Positions 21,081 to 32,879 of a stretch of 64,000 bases of DNA are shown piece after piece; the stretch's first letter is position 1, and every line of letters starts with the position of its first letter. The stretch is from Batillaria attramentaria (lineage: Eukaryota > Mollusca > Gastropoda > Batillariidae). The DNA lies in assembly GCA_018292915.2 (NCBI GenBank), contig JACVVK020000337.1:56001-120000 (forward strand), given 5' to 3'. The notes under the pieces were generated by a model. That model had not been told where the DNA came from. It searched no databases and saw nothing but the letters and a program-made list of their open reading frames with translations. The position numbers were made by a program, and so were the translations under genes.

Positions 21081-21393
21081 AACTCGCTGCACGTGTTGTC
21101 AAGTACAACAGGGCGCGGAATGAAGTATCAGTTAAACATATCAAATCAGAAAAAAAACAGTAACGTACAACAGCCGTTCTGCCACAATTCGTACTTGGTA
21201 CTCGTTCATTTTCTTTCCAATTCGCGAGGTGCTAATGAATGTATTCATACTCAGTGTCCTGATATCAGAGTAATATCGCCCGGAGTGGATATTAGTCCGC
21301 GCTATCACAGTGCCAATAATGAACCAGGCGTTCTGTTGAAAGATAGAGCTACCTTGCCTTCTAGAACGGACATTTCATTATTCTTCAGGCAGG

Positions 21394-21395
<2 letters not shown>

Positions 21396-21465
<70 letters not shown>

Positions 21466-21480
21466 ACACACGCACGCACG

Positions 21481-21529
<49 letters not shown>

Positions 21530-21610
21530 GCACGCACGCACACACACACACACGCGCGCGCGCGCACACACGCACGCACGCACACACACACGCGCACACA
21601 CACACACACG

Positions 21611-21707
<97 letters not shown>
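21396..21707 (+). repeat. (CA)n/(CGCA)n/(GA)n compound array
   Basis: About 310 bp mixing CA, CGCA, CG and a GA block at 21614-21641. The CG-containing stretches are potential Z-DNA formers (inference). Confidence 0.95.
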
Positions 21708-21709
<2 letters not shown>

Positions 21710-22530
21710 CGGCGCACGCGTGCAGTTGAGTGACTGCGTACAAAGAACATAGGCCTTCCCTGGAGATGAGCACCCATTTCCTTTACTACGGTAAGAGGGC
21801 TACAAAATAAACACAACAACAACAGTAAATGCCACAACATCCGACATCAGGAATAACAGCACGCAACAAACAAACACCGTCACTTCCTCCTCATCCCAAC
21901 CCCCTTCGCCTAGACCCCCCCCCCCCCATCCCCCCTCCGATTGTCCGCGCTGCCTCTGGGTCCCCTGGGACATGAGGAACGTGTCATGACAGTCGACGGC
22001 AATCCTCTCATTATCAAACATGATTGCGCTGTCTGTCACAAAGTCAGCATGGTCGCATGGATCGAGCCAGCGCCGTCAGCCTCCCAACTGACAACGGATG
22101 GGCGTCGTTACTATTTGCATTGTCTGCTTTCATTTAAAAACTCCCCTTTGTGTACGGGGATCGCTGAGCACTGCGTTCAGTACAACACCACGAGACGCAC
22201 GTCGCATGTTCCGCGGCTGCACGTGTTTCTGGTGACTTTTTGAAGTTTTTGCAGCAAAACTTAAAGCCTGGGTCTCAATCATAAGACAAGTAGTGAAAGG
22301 TAAGTGTCCATGAAGGGACCTTCAGACCGGTCCTCTGTGTACGGTCATCAATTTTAGTGGCTTGATACTTTGAAACGAGAATCACGATAATTACGAAGTG
22401 TGTGGTAATATACACTTCTGCTCTAGGTCACTTCCGAAATACTTGTTCGAAATTGGACGGACGCATGTTTGTAAGTATCCAGTCACGCAGTTTCTGCTTC
22501 ACTCGGCGAAACATTATGCGGAAGCCTTTG
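21710..22530. other. Non-genic stretch
   Basis: A 100-codon frame at 21941-22243 (+) has no recognisable family or splice context. A good splice donor (GAAAG|GTAAGTG) at about 22300 could belong to an upstream non-coding exon of the downstream GPCR gene, but nothing confirms it. Confidence 0.35.
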
Positions 22531-22536
22531 TAAAAT

Positions 22537-22712
22537 ATGTGGGTGGGTGGGTGACTGGGTTTTTCACGTCCTTTTTCCACCACATTCGGGTGATATCAAA
22601 GACGGGGCAAAGATGAAAAAGCCAGCACAAATATTTGGCCCCTGCCGGGATACGAACTCGACCCGAGCATTAGAAGTCCAACGCTCTACCATTCGGCCAC
22701 CCCGGCTCCCCA
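22537..22712 (-). mobile_element. SINE-1 copy
   Basis: Minus-oriented, near complete. Head at 22660-22712. Confidence 0.88.
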
Positions 22713-22879
22713 TTGTAAAATATGTACAGAGAAATGAATAAGTGTATTGTTTGAACGTAATTATTTGGGTAAAAGCAACACTTCAGTTTGGGAAACATGC
22801 GTAGCTGACATGACGCCAATTTTCAAACAAATATTGTTGGAATTTCGCTCCACTTAAGTTTTAGGCCATGATGTCATGT

Positions 22880-22943
22880 GTTATTCGTTGTTAGTTTGTT
22901 GTTGTTGTTTTGATTGTTTGGGACTCCTTTTTGGTTGTTTGGG

Positions 22944-23021
<78 letters not shown>

Positions 23022-23340
23022 TGTTGTTGTTGTTGTTGTTGTTTTGTTATCGTTTTTCTTTTTGTTGTTGTTGTTGTTTGGGTTTGTTTTTTTTTTGTTT
23101 GTTTTTTTTGGGGGCGGGGTTGTTTCTGTTATTTGATTGTTGTTCTTTTGTTGGTTTTTGTGTTTGTTGTTGTTGTGTTTTGTTTTTGCTTATTTTGTTT
23201 TTGTTTGGGTTCTTGTTTGGTTTTTTGTTTGTTTGTTTCTTTCTTTCTTTCTTTGATTTATTGTGTGTGTGGGGGGGGGGGGGAAGGGTCGTCGCCGTCG
23301 TCGTTGTTGCTGCTGCTGTTGTAGTTGTTGTTGTTCGGAT
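22880..23340 (+). repeat. G/T-rich low-complexity tract
   Basis: (GT)n at 22948-23020 within about 450 bp of GTT/GTTT/TTGG with almost no A or C, then GTC/GCT repeats. Confidence 0.88.
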
Positions 23341-23470
23341 GTTTATTTTGAAACGGCTACACGTTTGTAATGTTCTGCATCCAACAAAGAACCACGGACA
23401 GAAATAAGACCAGCGCTTTGTGACAGATGTGACATTTGCGTCCTGGGATCGACACATTATAACCACGGCA

Positions 23471-23656
23471 CCAAGAGGAAGCAGCTCACTGTAAAAGGTC
23501 GCTATCTGCGGTGAACATCCCCAAATGCGGCATTAGTGGACTTTAATGCGGGCAAATTGGTCTCACTGAGCCATCCTCTCATGGAAACCGGGTCACCGAG
23601 TCTGTCCAGACTTTAATACTGTACTCTGCGAAAGGGCAGCTCACTTCCCAACACAG
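23471..23656 (+). other. Putative 5'UTR exon of the GPCR gene
   Basis: Ends in a strong donor (AACACAG|GTAAGC at 23656/23657) 370 bp upstream of a polypyrimidine-AG acceptor (TTTTTTTTTAATCTACAAG, ~24029) that precedes the initiator ATG. The start of this exon is arbitrary, as no TATA box is seen. Confidence 0.35.
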
Positions 23657-23843
23657 GTAAGCCTGTCTGTTTGAGCGGAGAGGGTTGTGGGGAAGTTGTT
23701 ATGGTCTGGTGGCGGTTATTACGTTTAAGTCTGTGTCTCTGCAGGGTCTGTCCGTCCGTCTGTCTGTCTGTCTCTCTCTCTCTCTCCTTTTTTACCATTT
23801 TTTGTTTAAAAACGGCAAGTTTGAAAACTCTCGCAACCCAAAA

Positions 23844-23847
<4 letters not shown>

Positions 23848-23914
<67 letters not shown>
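23848..23914 (+). repeat. (GT)n microsatellite
   Basis: In the putative first intron of the GPCR gene. Confidence 0.95.
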
Positions 23915-23915
<1 letters not shown>

Positions 23916-24074
23916 ACAGCTCCCAGTTTTTGCGTGTTTCATTTGCTACAATACCAATAATAATAAAAAAAATTACAAATTACCAGACTCTGATTCATTC
24001 TTTCTTCTTTTTTTTTTTTAATCTACAAGCAGGCATCAACATCCAGTTCGTACACAACCAGCTCCAAATTCACC

Positions 24075-24565
24075 ATGACAACCACGACCTGCTGCTCTCT
24101 GAGACTTGGACACGGCCCCCGGCTCCTCTCCACCTTCCTCCTGCTCCCAGCTCTCCTCCTGTGTCTCCTGCGTTGTTCCTGCACGACCGCCCAAGACAGC
24201 AGCGGCTGCTCCGACCTTCAGGAGACCGCAGACTTGTGTATGGAAGGATCAGGGTCCGGCGACATAGGCTACGAACTCCCGTGGGACGAGGAAAGCGGCG
24301 CCGGGGTCGGGGCGACTGCGATCTGCCGCTCCTCTCGTCTGGCTACCTGGTACCCCGACAGCGCTGCCGGTGTCCAGACGGCGTACCGGATGGTACAGTC
24401 CTGCAGGAAGTTTCCAAAGGACGGGAATTCGTGGTCCAAGTACCTTTCTTTTAACGTCTTTAATATTCTGAATACTTTACAGACACCCTGGGCAGCCGAG
24501 GATATAATAATAATAATAAATTGCTTTTATATAGCGCAGTATCCCAGCAGATGCTGGCTCAGACC

Positions 24566-24642
<77 letters not shown>

Positions 24643-27600
24643 CACTTTCATAAAATACAGCTGGGATCTCGATAAAATGAGCTGGGGGGGGGGGGGGGGG
24701 TAGTATTTACAGATGGATAGAGTTGTGCAAGCAACAAAGACCATTTCGCATCTAATTAACTAAGAGGGAGAGAGGGCTGACTGGAAGAAGTGGGTTTTTA
24801 GTTTGTTTTTAAAAACTGTGAAAGATGGAGACTGACGGGCATGTAGAGGAAGTGAATATATAGCTTATAGAATATATATATATATATAGCTTAGTGTGGC
24901 AGCAATCATCGTCGAAGCTTTTGAAGTGTAGTAGTGAAATATTTGTGCTGGCGTTTTCCTCGCTACCTTGTCTTTGATATCATCCCCATATGCAGTGGAA
25001 AAAGACGTCAAACCTTTAAACACACGCGTCTACTTTGACTACGCCCTGTTCTCACCCGTAATGATTTTGCAGCTGTGAATCAGTCGATCAGCACGTGCCC
25101 GTGCATGAGATGGACACTGTGCTTCCTGTGACCTCGCTGAGCTCCAACTTGACCTACTTCAACCGCTACTGCTTTCTCTGCTCCGGAGACCCCGGACCGG
25201 AAGTGACGTGGTCTGTGAACGTGAGCTGTTCCCGCTGGGTGGATCTGCAGTCGCTGGGATCAGAACATGACGTTCTCCGTGCGGCTGTCAATTCACCTTA
25301 TTGCTGGATCGTTTTGCAGGTCAGTGAAGCGTTACTCTACTCTGCTCTCCACTCCTGCATTGGATTTGCATTGGATTTGCTGTGCTCTGCTCTACTGTGC
25401 TGTTGGGCGAAGGACACAAATACACAGGGCCTCAAAATGCCTATAATTATATTCTCTATTAACCTCAGGCATCATAGTCACCCCTAAAAACGCTTCAGTC
25501 TAGAAACAATTACTACCATGAACAGACCTTTCAAACGCACGCACCTGACAGGGGTTTCAAAAACTGGAATGTCTCCTTTCCGCGCAGACCTCACTGGAGT
25601 AATGCACGTCTACTTTATGTTTAGGCCAGAGAGGCAGTTCACACAAATCCGCTTGCCTCACTTGTGTCCCACTCCTGTGCAAAAAACGTCCCTGCTTCAC
25701 TGGCAGCTTGCCTCTTTTTGTGACCGCCTGGCACGCACCTTGACCTACATAACATAAAACTCACGAAAATCACGCTTTTTCATAACAACAAAAATCACTA
25801 CAGGCTAGCACATTTGCCAAACAGGGTACCTCAAACAAACACCAAACATGACCCCACGGTCAATTTGTGTCCTTACGCCAACAGTGTTCTGTTCTGCTGT
25901 TCTCTACGGCACTCTGTGCCTTGGGTTATTCTGTTCTGCTCTGCCCTGCTGTTCTGCTCTGCTTGGTTTCCATTGCTGCAATCACATTTCCCGGTGTAGT
26001 TTAACGTGAAAAATCGTCTCCAACGGTTTCTTCTTCCAGCCCCCAGCAGACGTGACAGTACACACGTGTCACGATGGGTATCCTGGAGGTTTCCCGCGGA
26101 CGCCTGCACCCCCTGTCAAGACACGACCTACCCAACTTCCCGGACGCACATCACCTGCTGGCAATAGCATCATAGCCCATTCTGTGGGTGCGCCTCTCTC
26201 TCTGCTGCTGAACTTCCGGGAGCCGAGAGCGACGCCTGGTGGGGATTCAAACAAGGGGAGCAAGCCTACAAAGACCGTTTCGTGTTCCGAAGACGATTTT
26301 TTTCTCAGATCCGAAGTATGTACACATGCATGGCCCTTTCGTCGTGTGTAATACTTTTTAATTCAGTTCTCTGTGTTAATAATTAAATTTCAGTTATTTT
26401 CAATAATCGATTTTTGTGGGGTGCAAGGACACTCACATGGCGTCTCGCAACCTGTGTGGTTTTCGAGGTTGGTGAGAGTGGGGTGGGTGGGTGAATGTGT
26501 GGGAGCTTTACGTCCTTTTTCACCACGTATGTCGAGGTTGGTGAAAGGTAAAGCAGAGAGAGAGAGAGGATGGTCATCGCCCCGACAAAGCTGGCCCAGT
26601 GAAAGGCAAAATCTAACGCTTCACCTCCCTGCGACCGGACCACAGTTACCTTTTCAAATTTTATTCCTGTTGATTTGGCATGGGAATTGATGTTGTTTTC
26701 ATTATCTTGAATTATTATTGTTTTGTTTCTTCAGAACCGATGTTTGCCCATCCGATGCGAGGCTGGAAAGCGGCTTGTCGACAGGAAATGTCAGTCCGTA
26801 ATACAGCGCGCTCGCGGCCTCTCCTACAGCCTGACACTGACGTTAGATGCTTTCGTCACTCTGCGTGACGTCAGACAGGATCACCCAATGGCAGCTCTGA
26901 CGTCACAGTGCTCTTTGGAAGAAGTGCTGAAGTCTGGCGTCATCCACAAGATGCCCCTGCTGCACAGTGACGCGTATTCACTATCTGCCCGGGTTGTAAA
27001 AGACAGAAGTCTTTCTATATCCCCATCATTCCATGTCTTACTCACCGCTGATAACGACTTGTACTTTGCCGAGAGTGATGACCTGCAGACAGTCAAGAAT
27101 GCTTCACTGGCAAAGACGCTGGATATGAAAGGAGACGACGGTAAAGGTGACTCGTTCTTTTGGGGAACTCTGGTCGTCTGGATCGACTTTGTAGTTACTC
27201 AGGAGGTGGAGAGAGAGGAGGTGGAGACGACCGCTCTGCGCATATCCAGTCAGGACTGGCACGTGACTTGTGGTGAGACGCATGCGCGCTTGGTTCCCAC
27301 TCTGAGTCGCCGCCCGTACGCGAGTGACCCTGGAGCGGTGATCTCCAACTCCAGTCTTCGTGACAAGCGGTTGTTCTGGGAGAACGTGCCAAAGTCGGAG
27401 TACAGACATTACCTGACCCAAAGTGATCGCACCACTTTGACAGTTTCCCCTTTCCTTTTGTGTCCGTTCGTCGTCTTTTCGCCCGAGGATTACGAAGTTC
27501 AAGATTCAGAGACGAGCGCAGCCAATGTTTCTGTATTCAATGTTAGCGCATCTTTGTCGGACTCCAACTATCGAGTAGATGAAGATGGGATGTTAGTGCT

Positions 27601-28725
27601 CTGCAGGGATACTTTCGTCCACCACTTCCTTATACATCTGACAAGTGACACGAGCGGTACGACCAACAGAACGCAAAGCCAAACTCGTGAGGAGTCCCTG
27701 TTGGTGACCATAGAACGCTATCTGTCACTCGCGTGCGTGTCACTGTCTCTTGTGGGTCTGCTGGCGACAGTTTTGACGTACTCGTTCTTCCGGAGCTTGC
27801 GGACTATCCCGGGGAAGAACGCCATGGGGCTTTGCGTCAACCTCTTCTTCGCTCAGGCCTTGCTGCAGTTCGGGATACGACAGACCCAGCACGAGGGTGT
27901 GTGCATGGTTATTGGAATGCTCGTCCATTACGCGTGGCTGGCGACGCTTCTCTGGATGAATGTCTGCTCCTTCCACATGCGGAGGGTGTTCTCGGCGAAG
28001 CTGTACGCGTCCAGAATGACGTCAGAGCATCTGCGTTGCTGCTCACGCAGGTTGGCCGGATACACGCTCTACGCTCAAGGGGTCCCGGCTTTCATCGTGG
28101 GCGCGACAGCAGCGACGTCTATCCTCCTGTCTGAGGGTCGTCAGGTCGGTTACGGTGGCGACGTCTGCTACCTTGCATCCCCGCTTCTCGTCGGCGTTGC
28201 CTTCGTCTTGCCGCTGTGCCTGGTCGTCGTTCTCAACATGGCGTTCTTCCTCCAGGCGGTGAGAGCCATAGCACGCGACGCTCCAGTACCTCACCATCGT
28301 GGAGGCGGAGGAGCAGCTGCAATGCACGAGCAGAACGGAGGACGCGCGACCGGTCGCGGGTCACCGAAGGTCGTGCCCTCCTCCTGGCGTCGCAACCTGA
28401 ACGTGTGCGTGCGGCTGTCCACCCTGACGGGTCTCTTCTGGACGCTGGGTCTCTTGGCCGAGGTGTTTGACGTGCCCATCCTCCGCCTGGTTTCTGTCGT
28501 GGTCAACGGCTCGCAGGTCTGGCGATAGTATATATCATACGCCATAGCTCATTAGGTATAATTAAGTACTACAACGGTAATATCCCATTACCGAGAAATT
28601 CGGCGTGTTTCCCCGGGGAATGAGCGCGCAGTGCAGCGCCACCAATGATTTGTTTTGTTTTTGTGTTTGTGTGTTTGTTTTTTGTGCTTGTTTTTTGTGA
28701 GTTGTTTTGTTGTTGTTGTTTTTTG

Positions 28726-28802
<77 letters not shown>

Positions 28803-29732
28803 GTTGCTGTTGTTGTTTTTGTTGTTGTTGTTTTGTTGTTGTAGTTTTTGTTTGTTTGTTTTGGGTCTATTGTTTGTTTGGTTGGTTTGTTTTGTTTTTG
28901 GGGTTCTTGGGGGGGGGGGGTGTTTGTTTGTTTTTTGTTGTTTGTTTTGGGTTTTTTGTTTGTTTGTTTTTCGTTGTTTTTGTTTTTGTTGGGGTTTTTT
29001 GTTTGTTTGTTTTTTGTTTTGTTTTATTTTATTTTTTTATTTTTTTATTTATTTTTTTTTTTTTTTGGGGGGGGGGGGTGTTTTGTGGGGTTTTTTTTTT
29101 TTCGTTTGTTTGTTGTTGTTTTTGTTGTTATTGGTTTTTTGGGGGTTTTTTTTGTTTGGGTTTTTTTTTTTTTTTTTTTGGGGGGGGGGGGGGGGGAGGC
29201 TGCATTCCCAGTGTGCGCATTTTCCCTTCCGCGGCCCCTCTCGTGTGGAATCGGATATTTAAAATGCACATTTGAATCTCATGCATGCGTGTGCACATGA
29301 TTGTAAGACAGACACCGGAAACGAGTCTGCACTTGACTTTGACCCGACCTGGTGAAGGAAAGCCCCAAGCCGAGACGCCTTAACCACCATTAGTTTTGGG
29401 GTTTTATTCCCGCTGAGTATGTGACTTTCCTCTGTCGGTGTGTCCATTCTGCTTAATGTTATTTTGTGTGACGACATATAATATTATCTCTTTTTCTTTC
29501 ATTCGAGGGTGTCTTGATAGCCGCTTCCTACATTCTCACACGCAGAGTGGCGCGCCTGTACCGTCACGCGTGCTGCACGTGCTGTGTCGGGCACCGGAGG
29601 ACCTTGGCAGTCTCGCAGCCTGCGTCAGCCTCCGCCTCCGGATCCGCGAACAGCACGCCCGCATCCAGTGGCAGCAATACCGTGTCCACTAACTTCAGCT
29701 CCAGTAGCCACCCACAGACCAGCCGTTTGTGA
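24075..29732 (+). CDS. Methuselah-like class-B G-protein-coupled receptor (964 aa, 5 coding exons)
   Basis: Coding exons 24075-24439, 25073-25319, 26040-26315, 26735-28516 and 29508-29732 join in frame (phases 2,0,0,0) with GT-AG ends. Residues ~1-40 form a signal peptide (hydrophobic FLLLPALLLCLL, then TTAQ). The ~580-residue ectodomain is Cys-rich early (NRYCFLCSGD, VTWSVNVSC; NRCLPIRCEAGKR) with several N-glycosylation sites. Seven membrane helices follow from residue ~620: TM1 ERYLSLACVSLSLVGLLATV, TM2 near KNAMGLCVNLFF, TM3 near VHYAWLATLLWMNVCSF. TM7 is recreated only across the last intron (VVVNGSQ|GVLIAASYI), matching the class-B NSLQG motif. The TM1-TM2 region (TYSFFRSLRTIPGKNA) is typical of methuselah-like receptors. 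No GPS cleavage motif was found. The C-terminal tail is Ser/Ala-rich and short. Ligand unknown. The 5' exon limit is uncertain; the rest is well supported. Confidence 0.87.
24498..24860 (-). mobile_element. LINE 3' end in GPCR intron
   Basis: The minus strand encodes a worn C-terminal LINE motif (SPSFTVFKNKLKTHFFQSAL), then 3'UTR and TTATTATTA tail at 24505-24517. A (CA)n run (24571-24641) sits inside. Confidence 0.65.
24936..25030 (+). mobile_element. SINE-1 3' fragment in GPCR intron
   Basis: Body and tail only (AAATATTTGTGCTGGCGTTT, GACGTCAAACC), ending about 45 bp before exon 2. Confidence 0.75.
26478..26530 (-). mobile_element. SINE-1 3' fragment in GPCR intron
   Basis: GGTGGGTGGGTGAATGTGTG then TTTACGTCCTTTTTCACCAC; only the tail end of the element. 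Confidence 0.6.
26735..28516 (+). CDS. GPCR exon 4: ectodomain and TM1-TM6
   Basis: A single 1782-nt exon, phase 0 at both ends, carrying residues ~297-890. Acceptor TTTCTTCAG|AACCG; donor TCGCAG|GTCTGG. The third intracellular loop is Gly/Ala/His-rich (HHRGGGGAAAMH). Reading through the donor would stop after three codons, giving a receptor without TM7; that would be non-functional, so the splice is required. Confidence 0.88.
28640..29196 (+). repeat. G/T-only tract in last GPCR intron
   Basis: About 550 bp with (GT)n at 28730-28799 and long GTTT/GGGG/TTTT runs, almost free of A and C on the sense strand. In the transcript it would be a long G/U-only segment between the TM6 and TM7 exons. 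Confidence 0.9.
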
Positions 29733-29739
29733 ATCGGCA

Positions 29740-30170
29740 CGTGAAGCTCGTTGACTGGGACGAGGAAATATGTATGTCATGGGACAAACTTTCACGGGAA
29801 AATGCTCGTGAGTATAGGGCTACGGCTTTTAATAATGAGGATACTAACCGGACACTTTTGAGTGCCATTGTAGACCGCCACAGTGCTGTGCACATAATTA
29901 TGTGACGCAGATGTGATTTCGGGGTTTTCCACGGCTGCATGGCTGTTCAAGATGTCACCAGCTGTGACTATGTGTTTCACAGTAGATTCTGACCATCCTG
30001 ACTGGTTCCTTTCTACTTCACGCGTCGCGCGAAGATGGCGGCCGCAACTTGTATAACGACATCGTGCCGATTCAAAGATTTATTGGTAGATATTACCGCA
30101 AATAATGGGTTTCATCGCGCCGTTGACTCACGCTGATCAGTCAGGGTAGTTTACATCTTACTTTTATTAT
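29740..30170. other. GPCR 3' flank, nothing recognised
   Basis: No canonical AATAAA was found directly after the stop, so the 3'UTR end is not defined. Confidence 0.4.
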
Positions 30171-30174
30171 CCGA

Positions 30175-30770
30175 GTTGGTTTAAACAGATTTTAGAACTG
30201 TGTGAAAAATATATACGTTAACTGACAATGGAAGGTCAGTGTTGCCATGAAGAAGTAGATCTGTATGTTTATACTGACAGTACAGTTTGTTGATTGTTGC
30301 GTTTCGAGCATCTGTATACTTGGGACATTCCAGGAGGAAGTGTTGAGCGGACTCGGTCGCGGCTCAACAGGCACAACTAGCGGTAAGAGATAAGTGGCGG
30401 TTAACTAGATCGTGCTGGAGGTTACTCATGTTTAGGCGCAAGCGGCAGTGAGATATTTGTGTTAAACGCGAACCCAGGTAGTAGTAGGGGGGGGGGGGGG
30501 ATAGTAGGATTGTTGCATGCAAGGTGTCGTTTAAATTCACTTAAAGACTGGCTGTGTTTGATGATGTCGGGCAAGTCGTTCCAGAAGAGGGTTGTAGAAG
30601 GGTGTGTAGCGAGTGTCGCGCGCGGCACGGAAAAATAGGACCGTGCTCTATTCACTGGCGTCACGGCGGCGTCTGCAGGGAGTGCCCGCTACAAGCGGAT
30701 TTAATTGGCTCTGAGGACATTTCGCCACTGGTAGGCCTGCAGAATCGCAACGTGTGACAACCCTTTTAGG
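30175..30770 (-). mobile_element. Degenerate LINE 3' fragment
   Basis: The minus strand shows, in order, an RT-ORF C-terminal motif (NRARSYFSVPRA, FWNDLPDIIKHSQSLSEFK) and, after a frame change, a C..C...H...C knuckle (AATESAQHFLLECPKYTDAR) followed by LLHGNTDLP. An in-frame TGA and the frame change mark it as dead. A plus-oriented relative lies at 37815-37975. Confidence 0.7.
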
Positions 30771-30899
30771 TTTGACAGTTCAGCTGGCAGTCTGTTGTTT
30801 TCTGCATGAGGGTTTTCACTCTGAGTACGCAAGTTCAGTTTGAGTGTGACAATGAACGAAAGAGCACTGGAGACGATGACATCACTTGGAGAGGAATAA

Positions 30900-30971
30900 A
30901 TAATAATAATAATAATGAATACAGTTTATATAGCGCCTATCTGTTTTCTACGAAACACTCTTTGCGCTCGC

Positions 30972-31039
<68 letters not shown>

Positions 31040-31330
31040 GCCGATGAAACAGTGGTCGGACTACAGCTCGAAAGCTTGCCTAAAGAGGTAGGTCTTTAAA
31101 TGGGCTTTGAATTGAGTCAGTGTGGGAAGATCCCTAATGGTGACAGGTAAAGCGTTGCAGACGGAGGGGGCGTAAGAAAATGAACGACCGCCAGCTGACT
31201 TCAGAGTTGTTCTTGGAACCTTTAACATTTTTTCTGATGATGAACGGAGAGTACGGAAGGGCTGGTAGGTTGTAAGCATTGCAGACAGGTACACGGGGAG
31301 AGAGCCATCGAAATGGCGGTAAGGCAGTGT
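30900..31330 (-). mobile_element. LINE 3' end with (TTA)n tail
   Basis: Minus strand ORF end GGRSFSYAPSVCNALPVTIR then TLTQFKAHLKTYLFRQAFEL and stop at ~31061, 3'UTR with an internal (CA)n (30977-31037), and TTATTATTA tail at 30901-30915. Confidence 0.78.
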
Positions 31331-31476
31331 TGCAATTTTGAATCACACTAATTTTGCACCACTTCGCTTCACCGTGATGCAGTTGTTGTTGCTTTCTGAG
31401 GACGGCACAAAGTCCGTAAACAATAATCATTGCTCGATTTTTCGTGTATGTATTGTCACTTATTTTGTTGCATCAG

Positions 31477-31480
<4 letters not shown>

Positions 31481-31550
<70 letters not shown>
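31481..31550 (+). repeat. (CA)n microsatellite
   Basis: About 70 bp of CA. Confidence 0.95.
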
Positions 31551-31552
<2 letters not shown>

Positions 31553-31984
31553 TAAAGGAAAACAGTAATAGGAGCTGTGTCTCATTACCTTGTATTTCAA
31601 GGTTCAGGCAAGCATACAGGCTTCTGTACATGAGAACAACAATGTTATTCAACAACAAATTCTCAATTTTATCACACAACAAACAGGTGACGACATCTGG
31701 GGTAGAATGCATGGAGAGAGTCTTGGGCGTTAGTCCGAGACTTGCGTAATACTTGTATACTGCGTAGTATGGGACTACGTTCTAGTCTCTCTCTCTCTCT
31801 CCATGCATATTGCTCCTGATTCTATACATCCCATGTAAGAGACCGAAACTGGCTGGAACTACAACACAGGTTTGTACACACTTGTGCTTCATGAAACACT
31901 CGAGTTTCATGAAATTCGTTTATTTCATTCAGAGTACGTTGACTCTACTTCCTCTTTCAACTGCTTTCAGCGCTGTTCCTCTAA

Positions 31985-32596
31985 ACGAGCTAACTTCAAC
32001 CCTGTTCCGGGTCCGTCGCTAACTCTAGTCCCTGCGACGACGCCCAAGTCGGGATAACCAAGACAGAGCCGAGCTAAGTGATACCTAAGAAGGACAAAAC
32101 AAAAATACTCGGTGACAAGGAAAATGGACAGTTGTAAACAACTTTGAGGTCCCAGTGTTATTTCACAGTGTGCACAGAAGCGGTGAAAACTGTCGCATTC
32201 ACCAGCACAGTACATTTTCGGCCTGTTTAGAGATATTTGCCTGCATGAGTTGTCTCCAGTACATACACAGACCCGCAGCATGCATGCATTTTTCGTGGCA
32301 GCTATGTGCTCTGCCACGAAAAATGCGTGCTTGTTGCGGCAAGGGAGACAACTCGTGCAGGCAATAATCTCGAAACAGGCCGAAAATGTACTGTGCTGGT
32401 GAATGCGACAGTTTTCACAGCTTCTGTGCACACTGTGAAATAACACTGGGACCTCAAAGTTGTTCGCAACTGTCCACTTTCCTCGTCACCGAGTATTTTT
32501 GTTTTTACCTTTTTAGGTATCACTTAGCCCGACTTGGGCGTCGTCGGAGGGGCCTAGATTTAGCGAGGGACCCGGAACAGAGTTGAGTTAACTCTA
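31985..32596. mobile_element. Foldback element, full copy (~610 bp palindrome)
   Basis: Arms of ~270 bp are inverted copies of one another (left CTCGGTGACAAGGAAAATGG..., right TCCTCGTCACCGAG; GGTCCCAGTGTTATTTCACA on the left with its complement on the right). A central hairpin is formed by TTTTTCGTGGC/GCCACGAAAAA. No transposase. Further copies at 36600-37080 and 5641-5884. Confidence 0.8.
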
Positions 32597-32609
32597 TCTT
32601 TGCTATGTC

Positions 32610-32875
32610 AGCTTCCGTTTTGGAACAGTTTCTCTCGTGAGCGCGTCTGTACGCTCGAAATACTCTGTCTTGATGATTAGTACAGCTCTTAATGCGATAC
32701 AATGGTGTTTACACTTAACGCGAGCGGTCGAACATTCAAGTTCTACGACTGACTGTTGTTACACTTCTAAGACCGGCGCTCAGTGTGGTCCTTGTATCAT
32801 CGCGTACGCTTCTGTTGGCTCAGTGCCAGCATTATAGCCGCTGTCACTGTCCCTGTGTGTAAGTGGTGTGGAGAG
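32610..32875 (-). repeat. Interspersed repeat R4, inverted copy
   Basis: Inverted match to 2535-2850 (GTACAGCTCTTAATGCGATA, CGCTTCTGTTGGCTCAGTGC). It directly abuts the foldback element. Confidence 0.6.
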
Positions 32876-32879
32876 CTCA

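Noticed and set aside
28645..29275. 205-codon hydrophobic frames in the last GPCR intron
   Set aside because: Produced by G/T-only sequence (Cys/Val/Phe/Gly codons); it is intronic.
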